A DNA stretch of 64,000 nt from Metabacillus flavus (GCF_018283675.1 NZ_JAGVRK010000001.1:310001-374000), one strand, 5' to 3'. Positions 43,180 to 54,822 are shown, counted from the stretch's first letter. Notes: generated by a model from the sequence alone, not told the origin. A program made the numbers and translations.

Positions 43180-43376
43180 GTTTGGGTTTTGGGAAGGTGC
43201 GGATTAGGCAGGAGGTGCTTGGACTCCGGATCCACCTTGGGTTGGTGAATACTCATTACAGATGGACTTTGTTTTAGGGGGATCTGGGATACGCTTTAGC
43301 TGGAAGAAGGAAGAGGGAAGTCGGATACTCGATCCGGATGGCACCGCTATTCCGCTAGAAATGCCGATTGGTGAGA

Positions 43377-43440
43377 TTTTCGATAATAAATGGTCCGATT
43401 TCGATAATATATGAAGTTTTTCAATAATAAATCTTGTCCG
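43377..43440. repeat. 20-21-bp-phased repeat array, CGATAATA core
   Basis: CGATAAT at 43381 and 43402 and CAATAAT at 43422 with similar flanks (TTTC..; GTCCG). Part of the gene-free region 43180-43968. Confidence 0.7.
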
Positions 43441-43526
43441 ATCATAATACTGATCGTAACGCCCAATATAGTGACACATCTCACTTAGCAACTCTGTCGA
43501 ACCACGTCGAAAAGTAGATATCAGCT

Positions 43527-43628
43527 CCATTTCGGTCGATAAATCGAAATAATAGCCGATATATCATGATTTGGGACGATATATTAAAATTTCGGTCGAT
43601 ATCCGCTCAAAATAGCCGATATCTTTCC
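43527..43628. repeat. Exactly 20-bp-phased repeat array, CCGATA/TCGATA core
   Basis: CGATA begins at 43537, 43557, 43577, 43597 and 43617, every 20 bases. TTCGGTCGAT (43531, 43591) and AATAGCCGAT (43551, 43611) recur 60 bases apart, so there is a higher-order 60-base period. No gene here. Confidence 0.8.
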
Positions 43629-43944
43629 TGCTGCCCCCAAATGACGTATTTAAACACCAAATTCAGCTCCATTCTCCTTCCCGGTTCCCTTAACTGAGTC
43701 GCGAGGCTGAACCCTATCAACTGTTTTGAACAAAAGTGGTCGAGTTTTAATTAAAAACCACCATCATAATCATCTCCTCCTAAAGAAGGCACCCCACAGA
43801 TATTCCTGATAACACCAGACCCTCCCAATAAACACCACCTCTCATTTACAAAAAATCGCCGATAAACTTCCACAATCCCAGAAATACCTAAATAATACAC
43901 CGCAGCTGCCTCATTAAAATCACTTTAAAAATTCCTAATCCCCA

Positions 43945-43974
43945 TTTGTCCCCTCCACCAATCCCTATTATAAT
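43945..43974 (+). promoter_or_regulatory. Predicted promoter of the cytidine deaminase-like gene
   Basis: TTTGTC, 18 bases, TATAAT (43969-43974), just before the ribosome site AGAGGTG. Confidence 0.5.
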
Positions 43975-43998
43975 GAAACAAACAGAGGTGAAAATCGG

Positions 43999-44427
43999 AT
44001 GTCCGCAAAAATAAGCAAGCAAGACGAAGAATTGATCCTGGCTGCAAAAGAAATCATTAGTGAACATTACGATTACGGGAAGCATCATGTCGGCGCAGCG
44101 CTCCGAACAGCTTCCGGAGAAATCATCAGGGCTGTTCACATTGAAGCATACATTGGAAGGGTTACGGTTTGTGCAGAAGCTATTGCGATTGGGAAAGCTA
44201 TTTCAGAGGGCTTTCGGGAGTTTGAGTCGATTGTGGCGGTTCGGCACCCCGGCCTGGATGAGCATGATCGTGAAATCAAGGTTGTTGCGCCGTGCGGAAT
44301 GTGCAGGGAACTGATCGGGGATTACGGGGAGAATATGAAGGTTATTTTAGATACGAAAGACGGTCTTACAAAACTAAGCATTCAAGAACTGCTTCCCCTT
44401 AAATATACGAGACCGACTGAAACGTAA
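43999..44427 (+). CDS. Cytidine deaminase-like protein
   Basis: 142 residues of the cytidine deaminase superfamily. Zinc motifs are CAEAIAIG (Cys-Ala-Glu) and PCGMCRE (PCxxC). It lacks the usual length and motifs of housekeeping Cdd in places (VHIEAYIGRVTVCAEA) and resembles the blasticidin-S-deaminase branch, so nucleoside or nucleoside-antibiotic deamination are both possible. It precedes yebG and the purine operon. Confidence 0.8.
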   Translation: MSAKISKQDEELILAAKEIISEHYDYGKHHVGAALRTASGEIIRAVHIEAYIGRVTVCAEAIAIGKAISEGFREFESIVAVRHPGLDEHDREIKVVAPCGMCRELIGDYGENMKVILDTKDGLTKLSIQELLPLKYTRPTET

Positions 44428-44459
44428 ATTTGCTGCTAAGATAAAAGAGGGATAATTAA

Positions 44460-44660
44460 ATGACTGATAAACCAACAAAAAAGAAATTTGAGGTTGCTGA
44501 GAATGAGAGCATCGGTGCTGTTCTCGACCGCATGAAGGAAGAGGGATATGCTCCTGTACGCAGAATGGAGGAACCCATCTTTAAAGAAGTAAAAGAGAAT
44601 GGACAAACGCAGATTGTTCCAGCAGGAAGAAGGATTGTATTTGAAGGGAAATTACTCTAA
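44460..44660 (+). CDS. yebG: NETI-motif protein YebG
   Basis: 66 residues: [24 protein letters not shown], then [15 protein letters not shown] and [11 protein letters not shown], matching B. subtilis YebG (NETI motif, here NESI). The function is unknown. As in B. subtilis it directly precedes the purE operon, which marks the right-hand border of the large insertion between pbuG and purE. Confidence 0.87.
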   Translation: MTDKPTKKKFEVAENESIGAVLDRMKEEGYAPVRRMEEPIFKEVKENGQTQIVPAGRRIVFEGKLL

Positions 44661-44661
44661 A

Positions 44662-44701
44662 CCCGAACGATATATCTCTTTAGTGCAGTAATGTTCGATA
44701 T
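44662..44701 (+). promoter_or_regulatory. Paired PurBoxes (PurR operator) upstream of purE
   Basis: CCCGAACGATATA (core CGAAC 44664-44668) and inverted AATGTTCGATAT (core GTTCG 44693-44697), cores 24 bases apart, the arrangement of Bacillus PurR sites, ending 7 bases before the -35 box. Confidence 0.75.
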
Positions 44702-44707
44702 TTTGTG

Positions 44708-44737
44708 TTGACATGTTACAAAATCTCTTGTTATGAT
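44708..44737 (+). promoter_or_regulatory. Predicted pur operon promoter
   Basis: TTGACA, 18 bases, TATGAT. Confidence 0.75.
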
Positions 44738-44759
44738 ATAGATGAAAATAACGACGAAG

Positions 44760-44913
44760 CCTTCATATAAATTTGGGGATATGGCCCAAGAGTTTCTACC
44801 CGGACACCGTAAATGACCGGACTATGAGGGAAAGTGGATTAACCAGCGTAGTGGATATACATACTATGCCCGGTTCGTATTGCTTTCTCTTAAGCATACG
44901 GCCGGGCTTTTTT
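44760..44913 (+). promoter_or_regulatory. Guanine riboswitch upstream of purE
   Basis: Aptamer 44760-44830: P1 CCTTCATA / TATGAGGG, conserved GGATATGG, AGTTTCTACC, ACCGTAAATG, and guanine-specific C44822. Terminator: GCCCGG..CGTAT.GCTT-TCTCTT-AAGC.ATACG..CCGGGC (44868-44907) with a T-run. Confidence 0.95.
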
Positions 44914-44938
44914 CATTTTAGGAGAGCGGGGGAGCGCA

Positions 44939-45427
44939 GTGATTGAACAAGTTGGAGTCATTATGGGAAGCCAGTCGGATTGGGAAACAATGAGGCATGC
45001 GTGCGAGCTGCTGGATGAACTTGAGATTTTTTATGAAAAAAAAGTCGTATCTGCTCACCGGACACCTGAGCTCATGTTTGAATATGCGGAATCAGCCAGG
45101 GAACGGGGGCTGAAAGTCATTATTGCAGGTGCAGGCGGCGCTGCCCACCTTCCTGGAATGGTCGCTGCAAAGACAACCCTGCCAGTAATCGGCGTACCGG
45201 TTCAGTCAAAGGCTCTTAACGGACTTGATTCACTCCTTTCCATTGTGCAAATGCCTGGAGGCGTTCCCGTTGCAACGGTAGCAATTGGTAAAGCTGGTGC
45301 TGTGAATGCGGCACTGCTTGCGGCACAGATTCTCTCCCTGACAGACGGCAGGATTGAAGCAGCTCTTGCCAAACGGAGAGAGGATACCCGCCAGGCCGTG
45401 CTCGAAAGCAGTGATGCTCTTGTATAA
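44939..45427 (+). CDS. purE: N5-carboxyaminoimidazole ribonucleotide mutase
   Basis: 162 residues: [29 protein letters not shown] and [15 protein letters not shown] are the class I PurE signature. It moves the carboxylate of N5-CAIR to give CAIR. The GTG start has GGGGGAG upstream. First gene of the pur operon, under PurBox and riboswitch control. It overlaps purK. Confidence 0.96.
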   Translation: MIEQVGVIMGSQSDWETMRHACELLDELEIFYEKKVVSAHRTPELMFEYAESARERGLKVIIAGAGGAAHLPGMVAAKTTLPVIGVPVQSKALNGLDSLLSIVQMPGGVPVATVAIGKAGAVNAALLAAQILSLTDGRIEAALAKRREDTRQAVLESSDALV

Positions 45428-46538
45428 GCAAATTTTACCCGGACAGACGATCGGCATCATTGGCGGAGGACAGCTGGGACGGATGATGGCATTGGATGCG
45501 AAAAATATGGGCTATCGCATCGCAGTTCTTGATCCTGCAGCGGATAGTCCATGCGGGCAGGCTGCAGACATTGAAATCACCGCCGCCTACAGCGATTTAA
45601 ACGCCATTAAGCAGCTTGCCGCTGTGAGTGACGTCATCACATATGAATTTGAAAACATCGATTATGATACTCTCGTGTGGCTTGAAAATAACGCTTATCT
45701 TCCGCAGGGGAGCCGGCTGCTCTCACTGACCCAGGACAGGCAAACAGAAAAAGAAGCCATTCATGAAAGCGGCTGTCAGGTGGCGCCCTACAGGATCCTT
45801 GAGAACGGCAACGGTCTTGAGGATGCGCTTGAAGATATCGGTTTCCCTGCCGTTTTAAAAACATGCAGAGGGGGCTACGATGGTAAAGGGCAGGCGGTAA
45901 TCAAGAGTCCAGCTGATATAGAAGAGGCTGAAAAACTGCTGAATCTGGGGAAATGCATTCTTGAAAAATGGGTTCCCTTTGAGAAAGAGCTTTCCATCAT
46001 TGTCACAAGAAACCCGAGCGGGGATGTAAAGGTCTTTCCGGCAGCTGAGAATGTTCACCGTGAGAACATCCTTCATCTAAGCATAGTTCCAGCGAGAATA
46101 ACAGCCGACATCGAAAAAAGGGCAAAAGATGCTGCGTTAAAGCTTGCTGAACGCTTTGAATTGGTTGGAACACTGGCTGTTGAAATGTTTTTGACTGAGG
46201 ATGGAGAGATCTTCATCAATGAATTGGCGCCGAGGCCGCATAATTCAGGCCATTACACGATGGATTTGTGCGAAACCTCCCAGTTTGAACAGCATATCCG
46301 CTCCGTTTGTAATTTACCGCTTGGAAGAACAGATTTATTGAAAAAAGGCCTGATGGTGAACGTATTAGGCGAACATCTCGAAGCTGTTTTAAATAATCTT
46401 TCGTTTTTAGATGAAGCTGCGTTATACTTGTACGGTAAAAAGGAAAACAAGCCAAAGAGAAAAATGGGGCATGTTACCTTTAAAACGGACGTCATTGAAG
46501 AAACGATGGAGAAAATATCAAATCAGTGGGGTCAATAG
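45414..46538 (+). CDS. purK: N5-carboxyaminoimidazole ribonucleotide synthase
   Basis: 374 residues. The ATP-grasp carboxylase begins with [15 protein letters not shown] and includes [11 protein letters not shown] and [14 protein letters not shown]. It makes N5-CAIR from AIR, bicarbonate and ATP. I chose the ATG at 45414 ([11 protein letters not shown]), overlapping the end of purE by 14 bases; the frame is open 60 bases further upstream but that part only mirrors purE. Confidence 0.94.
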   Translation: MLLYKQILPGQTIGIIGGGQLGRMMALDAKNMGYRIAVLDPAADSPCGQAADIEITAAYSDLNAIKQLAAVSDVITYEFENIDYDTLVWLENNAYLPQGSRLLSLTQDRQTEKEAIHESGCQVAPYRILENGNGLEDALEDIGFPAVLKTCRGGYDGKGQAVIKSPADIEEAEKLLNLGKCILEKWVPFEKELSIIVTRNPSGDVKVFPAAENVHRENILHLSIVPARITADIEKRAKDAALKLAERFELVGTLAVEMFLTEDGEIFINELAPRPHNSGHYTMDLCETSQFEQHIRSVCNLPLGRTDLLKKGLMVNVLGEHLEAVLNNLSFLDEAALYLYGKKENKPKRKMGHVTFKTDVIEETMEKISNQWGQ

Positions 46539-46556
46539 GAGAACGGAGGATTTACG

Positions 46557-47849
46557 ATGATCGAACGTTATACAAGGCCGGAAATGGGAGCCATCTGGAC
46601 AGAGGAAAACCGTTTCCAGGCGTGGCTTGAGGTAGAAATTCTTGCTTGTGAAGCATGGGCTGAGCTTGGGGTCATCCCTAAGGAAGATACAGTGCTTCTG
46701 CGTGAGAATGCTTCCTTTGACATTAACCGCATTAAAGAGATTGAAGAGGAAACAAGACATGATGTCGTTGCCTTTACAAGAGCGGTTTCTGAAACACTTG
46801 GCGAAGAGCGGAAATGGGTCCATTACGGACTTACTTCTACAGATGTTGTGGATACAGCGCTATCTTACCTTCTGAAGCAAGCGAATGATATTTTAAGAGC
46901 AGACCTCGAGCGCTTTGTAGAGATTCTTAAAAACAAAGCGATTGAACACAAATATACGGTGATGATGGGCCGCACGCACGGTGTCCATGCAGAGCCGACG
47001 ACATTCGGTCTGAAGCTTGGCCTGTGGTATGAGGAAATGAAACGGAACCTGGAGCGTTTTAACCGTTCTGCGGAAGGCATTGAATTTGGAAAAATGTCAG
47101 GCGCGGTTGGAACATATGCGAACATCGATCCGTTTGTTGAAAAATATGTGTGCGAGAAGCTTGGTCTTCAGGCAGCACCGATCTCGACTCAAACCCTTCA
47201 GCGCGACCGCCACGCTGATTATATGAGCACCCTTGCACTGATCGCAACATCAATTGAAAAGTTCGCCGTAGAAGTACGTGGACTTCAGAAGAGCGAAACG
47301 CGCGAAGTAGAGGAATTTTTCGCAAAAGGGCAGAAGGGCTCCTCGGCCATGCCGCATAAACGCAATCCAATCGGATCGGAAAATATGACTGGGCTTGCCC
47401 GTGTCATCCGCGGCTACATGATGACGGCTTATGAAAATGTTCCGCTATGGCATGAACGCGATATTTCCCACTCCTCTGCAGAACGGATCATTTTGCCGGA
47501 TGCAACTATTGCACTGAACTATATGCTGAACCGCTTCGGAAATATCATTAAGAACCTGACCGTGTTCCCTGAAAACATGAAGCGCAACATGGATCGTACC
47601 CTTGGGCTGATTTACTCCCAGCGTGTCCTGCTTGCTCTTATCGACTCAGGCATGGCTCGTGAAGCAGCGTACGATCTTGTTCAGCCGAAAGCAATGGAGG
47701 CTTGGGAAACACAAGTCCATTTCCGCACATTAGTAGAAGCAGATCCGGCCGTTAACGAACGGTTAACACCAGCAGTAATCGATGACTGCTTCGATTACAA
47801 CTACCACTTGAAAAATGTAGATGCCATTTTTAACAGGCTCGGTCTATAA
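46557..47849 (+). CDS. purB: Adenylosuccinate lyase
   Basis: 430 residues. The fumarase-superfamily signature is [17 protein letters not shown]; other landmarks are [11 protein letters not shown] and [14 protein letters not shown]. It releases fumarate from SAICAR and from adenylosuccinate. ATG with CGGAGG upstream. A small hairpin (GCAAAG-CAAAA-CTTTGC, 47864-47879) with a TTCTTT tail follows before purC and might attenuate or stabilise the mRNA. Confidence 0.96.
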   Translation: MIERYTRPEMGAIWTEENRFQAWLEVEILACEAWAELGVIPKEDTVLLRENASFDINRIKEIEEETRHDVVAFTRAVSETLGEERKWVHYGLTSTDVVDTALSYLLKQANDILRADLERFVEILKNKAIEHKYTVMMGRTHGVHAEPTTFGLKLGLWYEEMKRNLERFNRSAEGIEFGKMSGAVGTYANIDPFVEKYVCEKLGLQAAPISTQTLQRDRHADYMSTLALIATSIEKFAVEVRGLQKSETREVEEFFAKGQKGSSAMPHKRNPIGSENMTGLARVIRGYMMTAYENVPLWHERDISHSSAERIILPDATIALNYMLNRFGNIIKNLTVFPENMKRNMDRTLGLIYSQRVLLALIDSGMAREAAYDLVQPKAMEAWETQVHFRTLVEADPAVNERLTPAVIDDCFDYNYHLKNVDAIFNRLGL

Positions 47850-47929
47850 AAACTGAAGGGGCAAAGCAAAACTTTGCTTCTTTCCAATCTTAATATTCCC
47901 AATATTCCGACTACAGGAGGGTGAAATTA

Positions 47930-48640
47930 ATGGAACTGCTTTATGAGGGAAAAGCGAAGCGCATTTACAGAACTGAGCGTGAGGGTGAATTTCTTGTTTC
48001 CTATAAAGACTCCGCTACGGCATTTAACGGAGAGAAAAAAACAGAGATTACCGGAAAAGGCCGATTGAACAACGAGATTTCCGTTCTGATTTTTGAAAAG
48101 CTCAAAGAAGCGGGCATTGCCAACCACCTGATCCGCAAAGTTTCTGAAACCGAGCAGCTGGTAGAGGAAGTCACCATTATTCCGCTTGAAGTCGTTGTAC
48201 GGAACACCGTCGCCGGAAGTATGGCGAAGCGTCTCGGCATAAAAGAAGGAACACCAATCCCTGAACCGATTGTTGAGTTTTACTACAAGGATGATGCGCT
48301 CGGAGATCCGCTTATTACAGAGAGCCATATCAAACTATTGAATGCGGCAACACCGGAACAAACCGAAGAACTGAAAACAAAAGCCCTCAAAGTAAACGAC
48401 GTTCTCATTCCATATTTTGCAGAGAGAAATGTAAGACTGATAGACTTTAAGCTTGAATTCGGCCTCCGAAAAGACGGAACGATTTTGCTGGCGGATGAAA
48501 TTTCCCCTGATACATGCCGCCTGTGGGACAAAGAGACAAACGAAAAGTTTGATAAAGACGTGTTCCGCCGGGATCTTGGCAGTTTAACTGAAGCGTACGA
48601 AGAAATCTTAAAACGATTGGGAGGACCCGCACATGTATAA
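47930..48640 (+). CDS. purC: SAICAR synthase
   Basis: 236 residues: LYEGKAKRIYR, KDSATAFNGEKK, VVRNTVAGSMAKRLG, LLADEISPDTCRLWD. It joins aspartate to CAIR. ATG 47930 lies 9 bases after AGGAGG; the in-frame GTG at 47921 is too close to that site. The 3' end overlaps purS by 8 bases. Confidence 0.96.
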   Translation: MELLYEGKAKRIYRTEREGEFLVSYKDSATAFNGEKKTEITGKGRLNNEISVLIFEKLKEAGIANHLIRKVSETEQLVEEVTIIPLEVVVRNTVAGSMAKRLGIKEGTPIPEPIVEFYYKDDALGDPLITESHIKLLNAATPEQTEELKTKALKVNDVLIPYFAERNVRLIDFKLEFGLRKDGTILLADEISPDTCRLWDKETNEKFDKDVFRRDLGSLTEAYEEILKRLGGPAHV

Positions 48641-48887
48641 AGTGAAGGTGTATGTCAGTTTAAGAGAAAGTATTTTGGATCCGCAGGGGAACGCCGTTAA
48701 GAATGCGCTGCACAGCATGTCCTATCGTGAGGTTCAGGACGTCCGCATCGGGAAATACATGGAGCTGATGATCGAGAAAACCGACCGTCCGCTTGAGGAA
48801 ACCGTGAAGGAAATGTGTGAAAAGCTTTTAGCAAATACGGTCATTGAAGACTACCGCTTTGAAGCAGAGGAGGTTGTCGTTCAGTGA
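48633..48887 (+). CDS. purS: FGAM synthase subunit PurS
   Basis: 84 residues: [20 protein letters not shown] and [10 protein letters not shown]. It bridges PurL and PurQ in the three-subunit Gram-positive FGAM synthase. Overlaps purC and purQ. Confidence 0.95.
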   Translation: MYKVKVYVSLRESILDPQGNAVKNALHSMSYREVQDVRIGKYMELMIEKTDRPLEETVKEMCEKLLANTVIEDYRFEAEEVVVQ

Positions 48888-49567
48888 AATTCGCAGTGAT
48901 TGTTTTTCCCGGCTCCAACTGTGACGTGGATATGTATCATGCGATCAAGGATGAGCTTGGAGAAGAAGCAGAGTATGTTTGGCACGACGAAAACGATTTG
49001 AGCGGATTTGACGGCATTCTTCTTCCAGGAGGATTCTCCTACGGCGATTACCTGCGCTCCGGCTCCATTGCTCATTTTTCAAATGTCATGGCAGAAGTGA
49101 AAAAGGCAGCGGAACAAGGAAAGCCGGTGCTTGGCGTCTGCAACGGATTTCAAATTCTCCTTGAAGCAGGTCTGCTTCCGGGTGCGATGAAACGGAATGA
49201 GGGGCTGAAATTTAAGTGCGAACCTGCCTCTTTGAAGGTGGTCAATGCCAAAACCCTGTTCACATCCGGCTATACAGAAAACCAGGTCATCTCTGTACCG
49301 ATTGCTCACGGCGAAGGGAATTATTTCTGCGACGAGCTGACGCTGAAAAGGCTGAACGATAATAGTCAAATTGTTTTTACGTACAGTGAAAATCCGAATG
49401 GAAGTCTCGAGGATATTGCAGGGATTGTCAATGAACGCGGCAATGTTCTCGGCATGATGCCTCACCCTGAGCGCGCTGTGGATTCTATGCTTGGAAGCTC
49501 GGACGGCATCAAGCTGTTTCAATCGATCGTAAAAAACTGGAGGGAAGCACATGTCACTACTTCTTGA
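48884..49567 (+). CDS. purQ: FGAM synthase glutaminase subunit PurQ
   Basis: 227 residues, class I glutamine amidotransferase: [14 protein letters not shown], nucleophile Cys in [10 protein letters not shown] and His in [10 protein letters not shown]. It supplies ammonia to PurL. The GTG start overlaps purS (GTGA). Confidence 0.96.
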   Translation: MKFAVIVFPGSNCDVDMYHAIKDELGEEAEYVWHDENDLSGFDGILLPGGFSYGDYLRSGSIAHFSNVMAEVKKAAEQGKPVLGVCNGFQILLEAGLLPGAMKRNEGLKFKCEPASLKVVNAKTLFTSGYTENQVISVPIAHGEGNYFCDELTLKRLNDNSQIVFTYSENPNGSLEDIAGIVNERGNVLGMMPHPERAVDSMLGSSDGIKLFQSIVKNWREAHVTTS

Positions 49568-51779
49568 GCCAAATCCTGAACAAATCAAAGCTGAAAAAGT
49601 GTATCAGCAAATGGGAATCAGCGATGAAGAATTTGCGATGGTTGAATCCATTCTCGGACGCCTTCCCAACTATACGGAAACGGGAATTTTCTCTGTTATG
49701 TGGTCTGAGCACTGCAGCTATAAAAACTCCAAGCCGATTCTAAAAAAGTTCCCTGTCACAGGCGAGCATGTTCTGCAGGGACCCGGCGAGGGAGCGGGGA
49801 TTGTCGATATCGGCGATAACCAGGCGGTTGTTTTTAAAATCGAGAGCCATAATCACCCTTCTGCTGTTGAGCCTTATCAAGGCGCTGCAACGGGTGTCGG
49901 CGGCATCATCCGTGATGTGTTCTCGATGGGAGCACGTCCGATCGCCCTATTAAACTCGCTGAGATTCGGTGAACTGAAAACACCGCGCGTAAAGTATTTG
50001 TTTGAAGAAGTAGTAGCAGGAATCGCCGGTTACGGAAACTGCATCGGTATTCCAACCGTTGGCGGCGAAATCCAGTTTGATGCCTCCTATGAAGGAAACC
50101 CGCTTGTGAACGCGATGTGTGTCGGACTCATTGACCACAAGGATATAAAGAAAGGCCAGGCGAAAGGAGTCGGCAATACCGTCATGTATGTCGGCGCGAA
50201 AACAGGCCGTGATGGAATTCATGGAGCGACATTCGCTTCAGAGGAGCTCAACGAAAAATCCGATGAAAAGCGCCCGGCCGTCCAGGTGGGGGATCCGTTC
50301 ATGGAAAAGCTTCTTCTTGAAGCCTGTCTTGAAGTGATCCAAAATGATGCGCTTGTCGGCATTCAGGATATGGGTGCAGCGGGACTTACGAGTTCGTCTG
50401 CTGAAATGGCAAGCAAGGCAGGCTCAGGAATCGAAATGAACCTGGATTTGATTCCTCAGCGCGAGTACGGAATGACGCCGTATGAAATGATGCTTTCCGA
50501 ATCTCAGGAGCGGATGCTGCTTGTTATTGAAAAAGGCCGTGAGCATGAGATCGAAACCATTTTTGCAAAATACGATTTAGAAGCCGTGTCAGTCGGGACG
50601 GTAACGAATGATAAAATGCTCCGCCTTGTCCATAGAGGCGAGGTCGTCGTAGAGATTCCGGTAGATGCGTTAGCAGAGGAAGCGCCGGTTTATCATAAAC
50701 CTTCTTTAGTGCCAGCTTATTTCCGGGAGTTTCAGCAAATGGAAGAGACGGTTCCAGCGGTGGCAAACCTTGAAGAAATGCTGATCAGCCTCCTTAAGCA
50801 GCCGACGATTGCGAGCAAGGAATGGGTCTACAATCAATATGATTATATGGTCCGCACGAATACGGTGGTCGCACCCGGATCCGATGCTGCTGTTCTGCGC
50901 ATCCGCGGAACGAAAAAGGCTCTAGCGATGACGACGGACTGCAACTCGCGCTATTTGTACCTCGATCCGGAAACGGGCGGGAAAATTGCGGTTGCAGAAG
51001 CAGCGCGGAACATCGTTTGCTCGGGAGGTACACCGCTTGCAATCACGGACTGTTTGAACTTCGGGAATCCGGAAAAGCCGGAGATCTTCTGGCAGCTTGA
51101 AAAAGCGGCGGATGGGATGAGCGAAGCATGTACAGTTCTAGGTGCTCCCGTTATTGGAGGCAACGTTTCTCTTTATAACGAAACGAACGGAACGGCGATC
51201 TATCCGACACCAGTCATCGGAATGGTCGGTCTGATTGAGGATACCGATTACATTACGACACAGGACTTCAAAGAAGCAGGCGATTTCATTTATGTGCTAG
51301 GGGAAACAAAGCCTGAATTCGGCGGAAGCGAGCTGCAAAAGCTTGTGAACGGCGAAATTTCCGGAAAAGCACCGGTGCTTGATTTAGCGGTTGAAAAAGC
51401 GCGTATGAACCTTTTATCAAAGGCAATCCGGGAAGGCCTGGTTCAATCCGCGCATGATGCAGCAGAAGGCGGACTTGCGGTTGCGCTTGCTGAGTCGGCC
51501 TTTTCAAGAAAAGGACTCGGAGCAGATGTTGAGTTAACCGGTGATGCGGTAACGGCACTGTTCAGTGAGACTCAATCGCGATATATCCTGACGGTACGTC
51601 CTGAAAATAAAGAGTGTTTCGAGGAGTTAACAAAGGCTGTAAGAATTGGCCGGGTTACGGAAAACGGAAAACTGTCCATTCGCGGAAGCCAAGGGGAACA
51701 GTGGGTGGATTTAAGCATCGAGAAGCTTGAAGACGCCTGGAGAGGAGCCATCCCATGCTTGCTGAAATCAAAGGATTAA
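49551..51779 (+). CDS. purL: FGAM synthase subunit PurL
   Basis: 742 residues, the small bacillary Pur[50 protein letters not shown], and a second ATP-binding-like half ([12 protein letters not shown]). It converts FGAR to FGAM with ATP and ammonia from PurQ. Starts 17 bases inside purQ and overlaps purF by 25 bases. Confidence 0.96.
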   Translation: MSLLLEPNPEQIKAEKVYQQMGISDEEFAMVESILGRLPNYTETGIFSVMWSEHCSYKNSKPILKKFPVTGEHVLQGPGEGAGIVDIGDNQAVVFKIESHNHPSAVEPYQGAATGVGGIIRDVFSMGARPIALLNSLRFGELKTPRVKYLFEEVVAGIAGYGNCIGIPTVGGEIQFDASYEGNPLVNAMCVGLIDHKDIKKGQAKGVGNTVMYVGAKTGRDGIHGATFASEELNEKSDEKRPAVQVGDPFMEKLLLEACLEVIQNDALVGIQDMGAAGLTSSSAEMASKAGSGIEMNLDLIPQREYGMTPYEMMLSESQERMLLVIEKGREHEIETIFAKYDLEAVSVGTVTNDKMLRLVHRGEVVVEIPVDALAEEAPVYHKPSLVPAYFREFQQMEETVPAVANLEEMLISLLKQPTIASKEWVYNQYDYMVRTNTVVAPGSDAAVLRIRGTKKALAMTTDCNSRYLYLDPETGGKIAVAEAARNIVCSGGTPLAITDCLNFGNPEKPEIFWQLEKAADGMSEACTVLGAPVIGGNVSLYNETNGTAIYPTPVIGMVGLIEDTDYITTQDFKEAGDFIYVLGETKPEFGGSELQKLVNGEISGKAPVLDLAVEKARMNLLSKAIREGLVQSAHDAAEGGLAVALAESAFSRKGLGADVELTGDAVTALFSETQSRYILTVRPENKECFEELTKAVRIGRVTENGKLSIRGSQGEQWVDLSIEKLEDAWRGAIPCLLKSKD

Positions 51780-53185
51780 ACGAAGAGTGCGGTGTATTTG
51801 GAATCTGGGGTCATCCTGATTCGGCCCAAATTACGTACTACGGTTTGCACAGTCTGCAGCACCGCGGCCAGGAGGGAGCGGGCATTGTGACGACGGACGG
51901 CAAGACGATGGACTGTGAAAAAGGGCTCGGCCTGATTACGGATGTTTTCAACAAAGGCCAGCTAGGCGAGATGAGCGGGAAAGCAGCGATCGGCCATGTC
52001 CGGTATGCAACAGCGGGAGGAGGCGGCTTTGAAAACGTCCAGCCGCTTATGTTCCGTTCGCAAAACGGCGGTCTGGCGCTTGCCCACAACGGGAACCTGG
52101 TGAACGCGAACCATTTAAAACACCAGCTTGAAAGCCAGGGAAGTATTTTTCAGACAACGTCCGATACTGAGGTTTTAGCCCATTTGATTAAACGAAGCGG
52201 CCACTTTTCTTTAATGGATAAAGTGAAAAACGCGTTATCCATGATTAAAGGGGCTTACGCGTTTGTTATTTTAACCGAAACGGAAATGATGGTGGCGCTT
52301 GATCCGAACAGCCTCCGTCCGCTTTCGATCGGCCTGCTTGGCGATGCGTATGTGGTCGCGTCCGAGACATGTGCCTTTGATATTGTCGGAGCGGATTACC
52401 TTCGCGAGGTCCAGCCGGGTGAACTGATTATCATTAATGACGACGGCATGCAGTCCGAACGGTTCTCCATGAACAGCAACCGATCAATCTGCAGCATGGA
52501 ATACATTTATTTTTCCAGACCGGACAGCAACATTGACGGAATCAACGTGCATACCGCCCGCAAAAACCTCGGCAAGCGTTTAGCACAGGAAGCGGGAGTG
52601 GAAGCAGACGTTGTGACAGGCGTGCCTGATTCCTCTATTTCAGCAGCGATCGGCTATGCAGAAGCATCCGGTATTCCGTATGAGCTCGGACTTATTAAAA
52701 ACCGCTATGTCGGCCGGACATTTATCCAGCCGTCCCAGTCTTTAAGAGAGCAAGGGGTAAAAATGAAGCTTTCTGCCGTCCGCGGGGTTGTAGAAGGCAA
52801 GCGGGTCGTGATGGTCGATGATTCGATCGTCCGCGGAACAACGAGCAGACGGATCGTGCAGATGCTGAAGGAAGCGGGAGCGACTGAGGTTCACGTCCGC
52901 ATCAGCTCACCGCCGATTGCGCATCCGTGCTTTTATGGAATTGATACATCGACCCATGAGGAACTGATTGCGTCTTCTCATAACGCAGAAGAGATTCGAG
53001 AATTAATCGGTGCCGACTCCATCGCTTTCATCAGTCCGGAAGGCTTGCTGGATGGAATTGGCCGCCCTTATGAAGGAGAAACAAGAGGACAGTGCATGGC
53101 GTGCTTTACCGGCCGCTATCCAACGGAAATTTATGCCGACACGCTGCTCCCTCATGAAAAAGAAGTAAAAACAGGTGCGCGATAA
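51755..53185 (+). CDS. purF: Amidophosphoribosyltransferase
   Basis: 476 residues. The 11-residue propeptide [11 protein letters not shown] precedes Cys12 (ECGVFGIWG), the catalytic N-terminal cysteine after self-cleavage. Cysteines in SICSMEY, HPCFYG and GQCMACF fit the oxygen-sensitive 4Fe-4S cluster of the Bacillus enzyme. PRPP loop [15 protein letters not shown]. First committed step of purine synthesis. Confidence 0.97.
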   Translation: MLAEIKGLNEECGVFGIWGHPDSAQITYYGLHSLQHRGQEGAGIVTTDGKTMDCEKGLGLITDVFNKGQLGEMSGKAAIGHVRYATAGGGGFENVQPLMFRSQNGGLALAHNGNLVNANHLKHQLESQGSIFQTTSDTEVLAHLIKRSGHFSLMDKVKNALSMIKGAYAFVILTETEMMVALDPNSLRPLSIGLLGDAYVVASETCAFDIVGADYLREVQPGELIIINDDGMQSERFSMNSNRSICSMEYIYFSRPDSNIDGINVHTARKNLGKRLAQEAGVEADVVTGVPDSSISAAIGYAEASGIPYELGLIKNRYVGRTFIQPSQSLREQGVKMKLSAVRGVVEGKRVVMVDDSIVRGTTSRRIVQMLKEAGATEVHVRISSPPIAHPCFYGIDTSTHEELIASSHNAEEIRELIGADSIAFISPEGLLDGIGRPYEGETRGQCMACFTGRYPTEIYADTLLPHEKEVKTGAR

Positions 53186-53197
53186 GGAGGAACGGAC

Positions 53198-54235
53198 ATG
53201 TCAAAAGCCTATCAGGATGCAGGAGTGAACATCGAAGCCGGCTACGAAGCGGTTTCCAGAATGAAAAAACACGTGGAGCGTACGAAACGCGAGGGTGCCA
53301 TCGGTCTGCTCGGAGGCTTTGGCGGTGTCTTCGACCTGTCGGCCCTGAACTACCGGAAGCCTGTTCTCGTATCAGGCACAGACGGCGTCGGAACGAAGCT
53401 TAAGCTCGCTTTTATGGCGGATCGTCATGATACAATTGGAATTGACGCGGTGGCGATGTGCGTGAACGATATACTGGCCCAAGGTGCGGAACCGCTTTTT
53501 TTCCTTGATTATTTAGCCCTTGGAAAAGCCGACCCTGAAAAAATTGAGCAGATTGTCAAAGGGATTGCAGACGGCTGCGAGGAAGCAGGCTGCGCGCTGA
53601 TCGGCGGGGAGACGGCCGAGATGCCCGGCCTGTACGCTGACGGTGAATACGATGTCGCCGGCTTTAGCGTTGGCGGAGCGGAAAAGGATGAGCTTGTGAC
53701 CGGGGCAGGGATTAAACCGGGTCATGTGCTGATTGGACTCACCTCAAGCGGTCTTCACAGCAACGGCTTTTCACTCGTCCGGAAAATTCTTCTGGAAGAC
53801 AGCGCACTCCAACTGAACCAGACGGTTGAGCCATTGCAAAACCCTCTTGGCGATGAGCTTTTAACACCCACAAGAATTTATGTAAAACCTGTTTTAAAAG
53901 TTTTGAAGAATGTAAAAGTTGATGGGATGGCGCATATTACCGGCGGCGGTTTTGTTGAAAACATTCCGAGGATGCTGCCGGAAGGACTGGGCGCAGAAAT
54001 TGACTACGGATCATGGCCGATTCCGAAAATCTTTGACCTTCTTGAAGAAAAAGGAAGCCTGAACCGGGAAGAAATGTTCAACATTTTCAATATGGGCATC
54101 GGCTTTGTCTTTGCCATCAGTCCGGAGCGAATTCATGATGCGATCGGAATCCTTGAGGAGCATGGCGAAAAAGCCTTTATTATCGGACGGGTGAAAGAAG
54201 GTTCCGGAGTAGAATTCGGCGGTGCCGCCCTATGA
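53198..54235 (+). CDS. purM: AIR synthase (phosphoribosylformylglycinamidine cyclo-ligase)
   Basis: 345 residues: [56 protein letters not shown]. It closes the imidazole ring of FGAM to give AIR. AAGGAGG before the ATG; overlaps purN by 4 bases. Confidence 0.96.
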   Translation: MSKAYQDAGVNIEAGYEAVSRMKKHVERTKREGAIGLLGGFGGVFDLSALNYRKPVLVSGTDGVGTKLKLAFMADRHDTIGIDAVAMCVNDILAQGAEPLFFLDYLALGKADPEKIEQIVKGIADGCEEAGCALIGGETAEMPGLYADGEYDVAGFSVGGAEKDELVTGAGIKPGHVLIGLTSSGLHSNGFSLVRKILLEDSALQLNQTVEPLQNPLGDELLTPTRIYVKPVLKVLKNVKVDGMAHITGGGFVENIPRMLPEGLGAEIDYGSWPIPKIFDLLEEKGSLNREEMFNIFNMGIGFVFAISPERIHDAIGILEEHGEKAFIIGRVKEGSGVEFGGAAL

Positions 54236-54822
54236 TCAGCCAGCCTAAAATCGCCGTTTTCGCATCAGGAAGCGGCAGTAATTTTCAAGCCATTGCAGAA
54301 AAAACGAAGAACGGGGAGCTCGATGCGGAAATTGTCCTTCTCGTCTGCGATAAGCCTGGCGCCCCTGTAATGGAAAAAGCAAGATTAGCAGGTGTTCGGG
54401 TTCTGGAGCTATCACCAAAATCATTTGAAGACAAAACAGCCTATGAAGCTGAAATTCTTGCAAACCTAGAGAAGCACGGGACCGAGTGGCTCATTCTGGC
54501 AGGCTATATGCGTCTGATCGGACCTGTTCTCCTTGATGCTTTTCCAACCAAGATTATTAATCTCCATCCCTCGCTGCTTCCGAAATTTCCAGGGAAGGAT
54601 GCGATCGAACGCGCCTTCGAATCAGGTGATACGGAAACCGGCATTACGATTCATTATGTGGATGAAGGAATGGACACTGGTCCGATAATCGACCAGATGA
54701 GAGTAGCTATTCCAGAATCTCTTGAACAGCTAAAAATAAACATTCACAAGGCGGAGCACGCTTTTTTCCCCGCCGTCCTTCAGCATGTACTGAAAATCAA
54801 GACAGAGGTGAAACAACCATGA
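54232..54822 (+). CDS. purN: GAR transformylase (10-formyltetrahydrofolate-dependent)
   Basis: 196 residues: [15 protein letters not shown], catalytic Asn/His in [13 protein letters not shown] and Asp in [11 protein letters not shown]. It formylates GAR. Overlaps purM and purH by 4 bases each. Confidence 0.96.
   Translation: MISQPKIAVFASGSGSNFQAIAEKTKNGELDAEIVLLVCDKPGAPVMEKARLAGVRVLELSPKSFEDKTAYEAEILANLEKHGTEWLILAGYMRLIGPVLLDAFPTKIINLHPSLLPKFPGKDAIERAFESGDTETGITIHYVDEGMDTGPIIDQMRVAIPESLEQLKINIHKAEHAFFPAVLQHVLKIKTEVKQP

Noticed and set aside
43377-43628. CRISPR array
   Set aside because: The 20-base period has no conserved repeat/unique spacer division, and no cas genes are present.
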